A stretch of DNA of 6,815 bases from Clostridiales bacterium. GTDB taxonomy: Bacteria; Bacillota; Clostridia; Lachnospirales; Lachnospiraceae. Shown piece by piece: positions 1-5,920 of the stretch. Position 1 is the first letter of the stretch. The number at the start of each line of letters is the position of its first letter. The notes under the pieces are model-generated. The model was given only the letters and a program-made list of their open reading frames with translations. It did not search any database and had not been told where the DNA came from. The stretch is taken from NCBI GenBank assembly GCA_029267975.1, contig JAJUHH010000161.1:1-6815 (forward strand), written 5' to 3'. The position numbers and the translations under genes were made by a program.

Positions 1-902
1 ATATTAATAACCGTAGCATTTGCATGCTTTATCACATTATTACATGCTTCCTGTATAATACGAAATAATGTTAATTTGATAACCGGTAAGATTTCTCTTG
101 TCTCTTCATTAGAATGTACAATTACATTAATATTATTAAAGTCCATGAGACGATTGGCATAACGATCTAAGGTTACCGTTAAGCCTAAATCATCCAGGGT
201 CATGGGTTTCAGGTTGTATATAATTCCCCGCATATCATTAATGACGGATTTGATTGTATTTGACATAGATACCAGTTCCAGCTTTGCTCGTACGGAATCT
301 ATATCAATTAATTTGTTGCATAATTCTGACTTATGGACTAAGCTGGTCAAGCTCTGAACCGTTGAATCATGTAAATCTCTTGCAATTCTTTGCCGTTCAA
401 TTTCCTGAGCTTCTAATACACTGAGGCCTTTATCATTAAAATTATTCCTGTTATCCAGTATGATTTCGTTATCCTTAATGATCATTTTCTTATTTGTATC
501 AGGGTTGATCGAGTTAAGATAGTCGACAATTCCCTTAATACCTGTGATCCTGCTACTAAGCTTTTCCTGTTCTTTCTTTAGTTCCTCGATTTCCTTATGA
601 AGCTTTTCCAAAGATTGAGATAACTTCTTTGTATCCTTAACCGGATAATCGTTTGTCTTATTTATATCTTTCACTGAATTGCTAATTGACTTTATCTTAT
701 CAATTTCTTTCTCGATTTCAAGAAGTGAATTTTTCTTAGTATTTATTCGAACTTTGACAGAATAAAGTTTTTCCTCGTATTCTGTTGCAAGCGTATCTAA
801 TAATTGATATGTTTCTTCCTTTTGCAAAAAATTCTTTTCTTCCTTTCTTACAACAGAACCCTGGTTGCCTCTTACTAACTTAGTGTAATCGCTGTCGTAC
901 AT
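1..902 (-). CDS. DegS-like soluble sensor histidine kinase (partial, 3' end off the window)
   Basis: Translating the minus strand from the ATG at 902 gives 300 uninterrupted codons running off the left edge. Residues 1-160 are charged and helical with no membrane segment or signal peptide; a clear heptad stretch (L94, L98, L101, I105, L108, L115, I119) predicts a coiled coil. Residues 168-183 carry the HisKA_3 H-box (ERQRIARDLHDSTVQ), with H178 the expected phosphoacceptor. Residues 279-297 hold the N-box of the ATPase domain (RIIQEACNNVIKHANA). The G-boxes lie beyond the window. B. subtilis DegS has the same cytosolic coiled-coil plus HisKA_3 plus ATPase layout and is about 385 residues long, so roughly 80 residues are probably missing here. 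Such kinases usually phosphorylate a NarL/LuxR-type response regulator, which may lie further left. The start is supported by GGGGAG at 911-916, 8 nt upstream of ATG. Kinase family is confident; the signal sensed is unknown. Confidence 0.9.
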   Translation of the reverse strand, partial: MYDSDYTKLVRGNQGSVVRKEEKNFLQKEETYQLLDTLATEYEEKLYSVKVRINTKKNSLLEIEKEIDKIKSISNSVKDINKTNDYPVKDTKKLSQSLEKLHKEIEELKKEQEKLSSRITGIKGIVDYLNSINPDTNKKMIIKDNEIILDNRNNFNDKGLSVLEAQEIERQRIARDLHDSTVQSLTSLVHKSELCNKLIDIDSVRAKLELVSMSNTIKSVINDMRGIIYNLKPMTLDDLGLTVTLDRYANRLMDFNNINVIVHSNEETREILPVIKLTLFRIIQEACNNVIKHANATVIN

Positions 903-923
903 AATATAAGCTCCCCATCATAC

Positions 924-942
924 TTCATTATGAACTAATGAA
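924..942 (-). repeat. Inverted repeat in the leader of the histidine kinase gene
   Basis: A perfect 7-bp inverted repeat (TTCATTA, 5-nt spacer, TAATGAA) lies 7 nt upstream of the kinase ribosome binding site. It could fold as a weak leader hairpin or serve as an operator half-site pair. It is AT-rich and short, so chance occurrence cannot be excluded. Confidence 0.4.
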
Positions 943-1040
943 ATCTGCGATATTAACAATGAAAGTGTGCGTATTTTATATTACCCGTTTATCTGCTTAC
1001 TCTGCTATTTTGAGCTGTTATTTTGCTCAGCTATTGTATA

Positions 1041-1070
1041 TTATTAGAGTACTTTTTAGATTTTGATCAA
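1041..1070 (-). promoter_or_regulatory. Weak candidate promoter for the histidine kinase gene
   Basis: On the minus strand TTGATC (1065-1070) is followed 18 nt later by TAATAA (1041-1046). The -35-like element shares TTGA with the consensus, but the -10-like element is poor. The -35 candidate sits inside the 1058-1074 dyad, an arrangement that could allow repression. Other AT-rich stretches in this gap could equally be the promoter. Confidence 0.2.
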
Positions 1071-1074
1071 ATCT
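1058..1074. repeat. Operator-like dyad (AGATTT-5 nt-AAATCT)
   Basis: Six perfect base pairs flank a 5-nt centre, and the 8-bp perfect palindrome TTGATCAA lies at 1063-1070 within the element. It overlaps the weak candidate -35 box, so it might be a binding site for a dimeric regulator. No regulator can be named from the sequence. Confidence 0.3.
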
Positions 1075-1090
1075 CTATGGGTAACTCATT

Positions 1091-1130
1091 ATTCAAATAC
1101 TAGTTATATTAACCTTTATTCAATACTAAT
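1091..1130. repeat. Imperfect direct repeat pair (ATTCAA(A)TACTA)
   Basis: ATTCAAATACTA at 1091-1102 recurs as ATTCAATACTA at 1118-1128, an offset of 27 nt, with further loose similarity after each copy (TTATATTAAC against TCATATAAC). The copies lie between the acetyltransferase stop and the kinase candidate promoter. The base composition is very AT-rich, so this may be fortuitous. Confidence 0.3.
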
Positions 1131-1180
1131 ATCATATAACATAATCTATTATTTTAAAAGAGTTTTTCGCTAAATTGCCC

Positions 1181-1642
1181 TTATTTCCTACATGGACGGG
1201 TAAAATCAGCCATAGTTATACTTATATTTTTACATTTTATTCCATCTTTAAGTATCTCTTTTCCTTTATCCTGAAAGCCAACCTTTTCAAAAAAAGGTGC
1301 CAATGTAACCGGCACCAAACATTCTACCTCCTTGATTCCGGAGGTAAATGCTTTATTTACTAGCAGACGAAGTAGAAAATCTCCATAACCTTTTCCCCGG
1401 TATTCCTTACGAACCCCGAGTTCTTCCACCTTACAAGCATCACCATCATAAGCAATTCTTCCGGCTGCTACAGCATTTTGCTCCTGCTCGTCCTCATAAA
1501 CAACAGCACAAATTGACATACCACTGTCATTGCTTCCATCAGTAGTTCTATTCCAGGCTAGCTCAGTTCTTGCAATCTCCTCTAAAAGAATACGGGCATT
1601 GGCCTGGTCCTTGGGGCTCGTTGCAATTCTTCCTTTTAACAT
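1181..1642 (-). CDS. GNAT-family N-acetyltransferase, substrate unknown
   Basis: The 153-residue product has the fold signature of the GNAT superfamily, which transfers acetyl groups from acetyl-CoA. Counting from the ATG at 1642, motif A spans about residues 72-98 (VEELGVRKEYRGKGYG), with the acetyl-CoA pyrophosphate-binding loop RGKGYG at 82-87. The C-terminal FFEKVGF segment is at 117-123. The length is normal for a single-domain GNAT. It is not recognisable as RimI or another ribosomal-protein acetyltransferase, and I cannot name a substrate. The gene starts about 30 nt after rsmG with no terminator between, so it is probably the last gene of the mnmE-mnmG-rsmG unit. The start is ambiguous: GTG at 1645 gives one extra residue. 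I chose ATG because it is the commoner start; both lie at acceptable distances from AGGA at 1653-1656. Confidence 0.9.
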   Translation of the reverse strand: MLKGRIATSPKDQANARILLEEIARTELAWNRTTDGSNDSGMSICAVVYEDEQEQNAVAAGRIAYDGDACKVEELGVRKEYRGKGYGDFLLRLLVNKAFTSGIKEVECLVPVTLAPFFEKVGFQDKGKEILKDGIKCKNISITMADFTRPCRK

Positions 1643-1652
1643 CACATTCTTG

Positions 1653-1656
1653 TCCT
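1653..1656 (-). promoter_or_regulatory. Ribosome binding site of the GNAT gene serving three nested starts
   Basis: AGGA on the minus strand precedes the sequence ATGTGATG. This offers an ATG at 1647 (5-nt spacing) followed immediately by TGA, the in-frame GTG at 1645 (7-nt spacing) and the in-frame ATG at 1642 (10-nt spacing). The first ATG gives only a one-residue start-stop frame, so it cannot be the gene start but may compete for ribosomes. Confidence 0.5.
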
Positions 1657-1673
1657 TTCATTAAGCATCTTAA

Positions 1674-2402
1674 TTATAAGGGCTCTTTTGATGGTTTCCC
1701 GGCACTTCTTGGATAGCTTTTTGGCGTATTAGAGATCTTCTTTAATACTATGAATACCCGTTCCATCTCTGTACCAGGAAGATGAAAGTAATCTAACTTA
1801 TCCTCTTTCGCCCCCAAAAGCTTGATAGCATTTTCTGCTTCTGCTAATTCTTCCTCTGCCTTACCGGATTTATAGGACACAAAAACCCCTCCCTTTTTTA
1901 CATAGGGCAGACAATATTCCGACAGAGAGGATAATTTTGCAACTGCTCTGGAGACACAAATATCATATTGCTCTCTATAGACTGGATTCTTTCCGTAATC
2001 TTCCGCTCTTCCGTGCAAGGTTCTAATCTTGTTAAGATTAAGCTTCTCGATTACTTCATCCAGAAATACAAGCCTTTTCTTTAAAGAATCAAGAAGAAGA
2101 ATCTCTAAGTCGGGAAAGGCAATCTTCAATGGAATTCCTGGAAAACCGGCTCCTGTGCCGATGTCAATTACCTTCTGATCACTAAGCTTTAAAACCCGAA
2201 TCAAGGATAGGCTATCGATAAAATGCTTTGTGATCACCTCTGAAAAATCTGTAATAGCCGTAAGGTTCATTACCTTATTTCGCTCAACAAGCATTTCATA
2301 ATAATCGATGAATTGCTGCTTTTGAAGATAGCTCAGTTCAATATTAATTGCCCTCAGTCCATCTTCAAACTGCCGTATTTCTGGGTAGAGTTTAAAATCC
2401 AT
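1674..2402 (-). CDS. rsmG: 16S rRNA (guanine-N7)-methyltransferase RsmG (GidB)
   Basis: RsmG uses S-adenosylmethionine to methylate N7 of G527 (E. coli numbering) in the 530 loop of 16S rRNA; loss of the enzyme is a known route to low-level streptomycin resistance. The 242-residue protein has the family marks in order: NLTAIT at 46-51, the SAM-binding motif DIGTGAGFPG at 80-89, LDSLKKR at 104-110, GRAED at 131-135, SRAVA at 151-155 and YKSGK at 177-181. It ends in a proline/lysine-rich tail (TPKSYPR...SKEPL) that is common in Firmicutes members. The length is close to the B. subtilis protein (about 239). The start is supported by GGAGG at 2407-2411, only 4 nt from the ATG, which begins 3 nt after the mnmG stop codon. 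The tight 11-nt gap implies cotranscription and possibly translational coupling with mnmG. No key motif is missing. Confidence 0.98.
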   Translation of the reverse strand: MDFKLYPEIRQFEDGLRAINIELSYLQKQQFIDYYEMLVERNKVMNLTAITDFSEVITKHFIDSLSLIRVLKLSDQKVIDIGTGAGFPGIPLKIAFPDLEILLLDSLKKRLVFLDEVIEKLNLNKIRTLHGRAEDYGKNPVYREQYDICVSRAVAKLSSLSEYCLPYVKKGGVFVSYKSGKAEEELAEAENAIKLLGAKEDKLDYFHLPGTEMERVFIVLKKISNTPKSYPRSAGKPSKEPL

Positions 2403-2413
2403 TGGCCCTCCAT

Positions 2414-4309
2414 TTATACCTTTTTATTTCGTGTATAATTTAACTGTGTAAGATATACCATAAGTACTGATATATCAGCTGGGGATACGCCGGAGATTCT
2501 GGAAGCCTGGCCGATGTTCAGCGGTCGGAATTTCTCAAGCTTCTGCCTTGCCTCTATTCTTAAACTCGGCACATCCTTATAATCAATATCCTCAGGGATT
2601 AACTTGTTCTCCAGCTTTTTGAACTGCTCAACCTGATGAAGCTGGCGCTTGATATATCCGTCATACTTTATATTAATATTTACCTGCTCTATTACTTCCT
2701 CTGATAAGGGCTTTCTCTCCTTATCAATTGGCTCTAAAAGCTCATAGCTAAGTTCAGGTCTTCTTATTAATTCGGCCAGAGTGGTAGCTGTGTTTAATGG
2801 TGAGCTATCATAACTTTGAAGTAACTGCTGTACCTCCTTGGCCGCTCCTATGACCGTACGCTCTAAGCGCTGCATTTCCTCAGCAATCTCAGCTTCCTTC
2901 TTTAATAACTTCTGATATCTTTCTTCATCAATCAGTCCTATTTCATAACCCTTCTTGGTTAATCGAAGATCAGCATTATCCTGTCTTAATAATAATCGAT
3001 ATTCTGCTCTGGAGGTCATCATTCGATAAGGCTCGTGTGTTTCCTTCGTAACCAGATCGTCAATCAGCACACCAATATAAGCTTCCGACCGGTCAAGGAT
3101 GAGAGGCTCCTTACCAAGAATTTTTCTTGCAGCATTTATTCCAGCGATCAAGCCTTGCGCAGCTGCTTCTTCATAGCCTGAGCTTCCGTTAAACTGCCCT
3201 CCGCTGAACAAGCCTTCCACTTGCTTAAACTCCAGGGCCGGCGTCAGCTGCATGGGATTAATGCAATCATATTCTATGGCATAAGCATTTCTCACAATAT
3301 TAGCATTTTCAAGTCCCGGTACGGAGCGATATATCTGATACTGTACATCCTCCGGCAGGGAGCTGGACATACCTGCAATATACATTTCATTGGTATATAG
3401 GCCCTCCGGTTCAATAAATACCTGATGCCTTTCCTTATCAGCGAATTTCATTACCTTATCTTCAATAGAGGGACAATATCGGGGTCCCACTCCTTTAATA
3501 TCCCCCGCATATAAAGGGGATCTTCCGATATTTTCTCTGATAATCTCATGGGTTTTTTCATTGGTATAGGTCAGCCAGCAGGAAACCTGCTCTTTATTCA
3601 GGTCTTCCCTCTTAGTGGTAAAGGAAAAGGGTACTACCTTTTCATCCCCGAATTGCTCTTCCATCTTAGAGAAATCTATGCTTCTTTTATCAATTCTTGC
3701 AGGGGTACCTGTTTTAAAGCGATACATTTCAATTCCCAGGTTTTTTAAAGAATCTGTCAGATGAGTTGCTGCCTGTAGCCCATTTGGCCCCGTGGCATTC
3801 ACCGTCTCCCCATAAATACAACGTGCATTTAGGTAGGTTCCGGTACATAATACCACTGCCTTGCAAGGGTAAATTGCACCTGAGTAGGTCATTACTCCAG
3901 TAATTTTATTTCCTTCCGTTAAGATTTGAGTAACCTCTCCCTGCTTTAGGGTCAAATTCTCAGTGTTCTCCAGTACCTTTCTCATAGCTTTAGAATATTC
4001 CTGCTTATCTGCCTGCGCACGAAGGGAATGAACAGCAGGTCCCTTAGATACATTCAACATCTTAGACTGAATAAAAGTTCTGTCGATATTTTTACCCATT
4101 TCACCGCCCAAGGCATCGATCTCTCTTACCAGATGCCCCTTAGAGGTTCCCCCAATATTGGGATTACAAGGCATCATTGCTATACTATCCATGCTTATGG
4201 TAAATAACAGTGTCTTTAAAGATAATCTTGCGCTGGCCAGGGCTGCTTCACAGCCGGCATGACCTGCGCCGACAACAATGACATCATAACTCTCGTAAAT
4301 GTATGACAT
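2414..4309 (-). CDS. mnmG: tRNA uridine-5-carboxymethylaminomethyl modification enzyme MnmG (GidA)
   Basis: MnmG is the FAD- and NADH-binding partner of MnmE; the complex installs an aminomethyl or carboxymethylaminomethyl group on C5 of wobble uridine 34 in tRNAs that read NNA/NNG codons. At 631 residues it matches the usual full length (E. coli 629). The N-terminal dinucleotide-binding motif VVGAGHAGCEAA is at 12-23, followed by the signature PCNPNIGG with conserved Cys48, FKTGTPAR at 198-205, and the second conserved Cys279 in RYCPSIEDK. A GGQFNGSSGYEEAAAQGL stretch closes the FAD domain. The C-terminal helical domain, which contacts MnmE and tRNA, ends with a SRISGVSPADISVL motif. The start is the only reasonable ATG; its ribosome binding site AAAGGG (4322-4327) is 12 nt away, longer than ideal. 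The gene follows mnmE by 58 nt with no terminator. Confidence 0.98.
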   Translation of the reverse strand: MSYIYESYDVIVVGAGHAGCEAALASARLSLKTLLFTISMDSIAMMPCNPNIGGTSKGHLVREIDALGGEMGKNIDRTFIQSKMLNVSKGPAVHSLRAQADKQEYSKAMRKVLENTENLTLKQGEVTQILTEGNKITGVMTYSGAIYPCKAVVLCTGTYLNARCIYGETVNATGPNGLQAATHLTDSLKNLGIEMYRFKTGTPARIDKRSIDFSKMEEQFGDEKVVPFSFTTKREDLNKEQVSCWLTYTNEKTHEIIRENIGRSPLYAGDIKGVGPRYCPSIEDKVMKFADKERHQVFIEPEGLYTNEMYIAGMSSSLPEDVQYQIYRSVPGLENANIVRNAYAIEYDCINPMQLTPALEFKQVEGLFSGGQFNGSSGYEEAAAQGLIAGINAARKILGKEPLILDRSEAYIGVLIDDLVTKETHEPYRMMTSRAEYRLLLRQDNADLRLTKKGYEIGLIDEERYQKLLKKEAEIAEEMQRLERTVIGAAKEVQQLLQSYDSSPLNTATTLAELIRRPELSYELLEPIDKERKPLSEEVIEQVNINIKYDGYIKRQLHQVEQFKKLENKLIPEDIDYKDVPSLRIEARQKLEKFRPLNIGQASRISGVSPADISVLMVYLTQLNYTRNKKV

Positions 4310-4367
4310 AAATAACTTAATCCCTTTCTATAATAAAGCCAAACCAAAATGCTCTTTCTTATCCTGC

Positions 4368-5744
4368 CTATTTTCCCATACAGAATTCTTTGAAAATCAT
4401 ATTTACCAGGTCTTCTTCGACATTTTCCCCTATAATTTTACCCAATGATTCATAAGCGCTCATTAAGTCTATGGAATAAAAATCTTCCGGCATTCCTGCT
4501 TCCATACTTTGCTTTACCAGCTTCAGACTATCCAGAGATTGCATTAGTGCTACCCTATGGCGTTCATTGGTGATATAGATATCCTCTTGAAGGGTTAACT
4601 CTCCCTGGAAGAACATCTCCCTGATGGTTTGCTCCAGCTCCTCAATTCCTGTATGCTCCTTTACCGAAACACTGATCAGAGGATGGTTTGTTTTCTTTCT
4701 TAGCTCATCCATAGTTACCTTCGCTGGTAAATCAGATTTATTCAACAATAAAATTGCTTTTTTCTCATTAATCAGTTCCAGGATCACTTCATCATTTTGA
4801 TCAAGCTCCGTGGAAGAATCTAAAACATAAATAACTAAATCAGCATCCTCAGTAATACGAATTGCCTTCTCAACACCGATTTTTTCAATAATATCAGCAG
4901 TGTCCCTAATTCCGGCAGTATCTATCACATGAAGTAAGATTCCATTTAAATTAATTGTCTCTTCCAGAGTGTCTCTGGTTGTTCCTGCAATATCTGTTAC
5001 GATGGCACGGTCCTCTCCCACCAGTGTATTCAAGAGACTTGACTTTCCTGCATTGGGCTTACCTACAATAACAGTTTTAATTCCTTCTTTGATAATTCTT
5101 CCATTTTGTGATTCTTTGATCAGCTGCTCGATTACCCTGATCTCCTCTTTCAGATGACTGTCTAGTGCTTGGTCAAAGCCATCCAGAGTCATATGCTCGG
5201 GATCATCAAGTGCTGCTTCTATAAATGCAATATCCCGAAGTATCTTCTCCCTCAGATCAAGGATTACTTCCCTTACCTTGCCCCGCAGCTGCTTCACAGA
5301 ATTTTTCAGGGCCAATTCATTCTTGGCAGATATAATATCACTTACTGCTTCTGCCTGGGATAAATCTATTCTACCATTTAAAAATGCTCTTTTTGTAAAC
5401 TCGCCAGGTTCTGCAAGTCTTGCTCCGTTCTTTAGAACAGTTTCAAGAATCTTCCTTGTTACCACAATTCCACCGTGGCAGTCTATTTCCACAATATCCT
5501 CCCGGGTATAGGTAGAGGGAGCACGCATAATTGCAACCATTACCTCATCAATTACCTGATCATCCTCTATAATATAGCCGTAATGTATGGTATGGCTACG
5601 CTCTTTGGATAGTATTTTATCACCTTTTTTTGAACGATAGATACGGTCAATAACAGCAAAGGCTTCCTCTCCGCTTATTCTGATCATACTTATCCCGGCA
5701 TTACTTAATCCGGTTGCAATTGCTGCAATAGTATCTGTCTTCAT
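4368..5744 (-). CDS. mnmE: tRNA modification GTPase MnmE (TrmE)
   Basis: MnmE is a dimeric, potassium-activated GTPase that uses a formyl-tetrahydrofolate-derived carbon and works with MnmG on U34 of tRNA. With the start chosen here it is 458 residues, the normal family length. The N-terminal folate-binding domain begins MKTDTIAAIATG and includes CHGG at 89-92 and GEFTKRAFLNGRIDLSQAEA around 114-132. The helical domain is interrupted by the G domain: P-loop GKPNAGKS at 228-235, TTRD at 255-258, DTAG at 275-278 and NKSD at 335-338. It ends in the conserved FCMGK, with the catalytically important Cys at 455. An in-frame ATG two codons upstream (5750) abuts the AGGAGGT ribosome binding site with no spacing, so ATG 5744, 6-7 nt away, is preferred. 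The terminator upstream means it probably has its own promoter. Confidence 0.98.
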   Translation of the reverse strand: MKTDTIAAIATGLSNAGISMIRISGEEAFAVIDRIYRSKKGDKILSKERSHTIHYGYIIEDDQVIDEVMVAIMRAPSTYTREDIVEIDCHGGIVVTRKILETVLKNGARLAEPGEFTKRAFLNGRIDLSQAEAVSDIISAKNELALKNSVKQLRGKVREVILDLREKILRDIAFIEAALDDPEHMTLDGFDQALDSHLKEEIRVIEQLIKESQNGRIIKEGIKTVIVGKPNAGKSSLLNTLVGEDRAIVTDIAGTTRDTLEETINLNGILLHVIDTAGIRDTADIIEKIGVEKAIRITEDADLVIYVLDSSTELDQNDEVILELINEKKAILLLNKSDLPAKVTMDELRKKTNHPLISVSVKEHTGIEELEQTIREMFFQGELTLQEDIYITNERHRVALMQSLDSLKLVKQSMEAGMPEDFYSIDLMSAYESLGKIIGENVEEDLVNMIFKEFCMGK

Positions 5745-5750
5745 GTCCAT

Positions 5751-5757
5751 ACCTCCT
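5751..5757 (-). promoter_or_regulatory. Strong ribosome binding site that decides the mnmE start
   Basis: AGGAGGT on the minus strand is a near-perfect anti-16S match. It touches the ATG at 5750 directly but lies 6 nt from the in-frame ATG at 5744. Only the second has workable spacing, so translation should begin with MKTDT rather than MDMKTDT. Confidence 0.8.
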
Positions 5758-5791
5758 ATCAGATCTTAACACGACATGTACCTTGGCCATA

Positions 5792-5797
5792 AGTATA
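5792..5797 (-). promoter_or_regulatory. Weak candidate -10 element for the mnmE operon
   Basis: TATACT on the minus strand lies between the jag terminator and the mnmE ribosome binding site, where a promoter would be expected. It would give a leader of roughly 40 nt. No recognisable -35 box occurs 16-18 nt upstream, because that position falls in the foot of the terminator, so the call is tentative. Confidence 0.2.
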
Positions 5798-5810
5798 GAA
5801 GTGTTTTCGC

Positions 5811-5851
5811 TTAAAAAGGTGTCTTAAAGTATGCTCTACTTTTAAGACACC
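5811..5851 (-). terminator. Intrinsic terminator downstream of jag
   Basis: On the minus strand, GGTGTCTTAAAAGTA (5837-5851) pairs with TACTTTAAGACACC (5818-5831) around a GAGCA loop. The 14-bp stem has one bulged A and is followed at once by TTTTT (5813-5817). No T-run follows it on the plus strand, so it acts in the jag direction only. It should end most transcripts from the yidC-jag unit before mnmE. Confidence 0.88.
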
Positions 5852-5870
5852 CCATTATCACATACATTCA

Positions 5871-5888
5871 AGTATACCTAGGCATACT
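5871..5888. repeat. 18-bp near-perfect palindrome between jag and its terminator
   Basis: AGTATACCTAGGCATACT is self-complementary over all 18 bases except one mismatched pair, centred on CCTAGG. It lies 32 bp past the jag stop codon and about 20 bp before the terminator stem. It could be a protein-binding dyad, or a cruciform/RNA stem with a G-U pair. Its arms (AGTATGC/GCATACT) recur in the loop-proximal part of the terminator. Confidence 0.5.
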
Positions 5889-5920
5889 CTTTTAATTTCT
5901 GAAGAATCCAGAACTCATCC

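Larger units (their letters stand above)
903..1180. other. AT-rich intergenic region upstream of the histidine kinase
   Basis: This 278-nt gap separates the end of the acetyltransferase gene from the kinase ATG. I see no convincing coding sequence in it on either strand. It contains the kinase ribosome binding site (911-916), a perfect short inverted repeat at 924-942, a dyad at 1058-1074, and a pair of imperfect direct repeats at 1091-1130. There is no clear intrinsic terminator for the upstream operon. The gap is long enough to hold a promoter and regulatory sites for the kinase gene, which is therefore probably a separate transcription unit. Confidence 0.6.

Noticed and set aside
1011..1029. 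TGAGC/GCTCA inverted repeat
   Set aside because: Only 5 bp with a 9-nt spacer, too short to claim as a site.
1141..1180. Possible terminator after the acetyltransferase gene
   Set aside because: Only AAAA-CTC-TTTT-like short pairings are present; no GC-containing stem followed by a T-run.
1175..1545. Plus-strand frames of 62 and 65 residues over the acetyltransferase gene
   Set aside because: They are antisense to a gene with intact GNAT motifs, have odd composition and no ribosome binding site.
3548..3748. Plus-strand frame inside mnmG
   Set aside because: Antisense to a fully conserved MnmG coding sequence; no supporting signals.
4969..5511. Plus-strand frames of 62-77 residues inside mnmE
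   Set aside because: They mirror conserved MnmE codons on the opposite strand and lack initiation signals.
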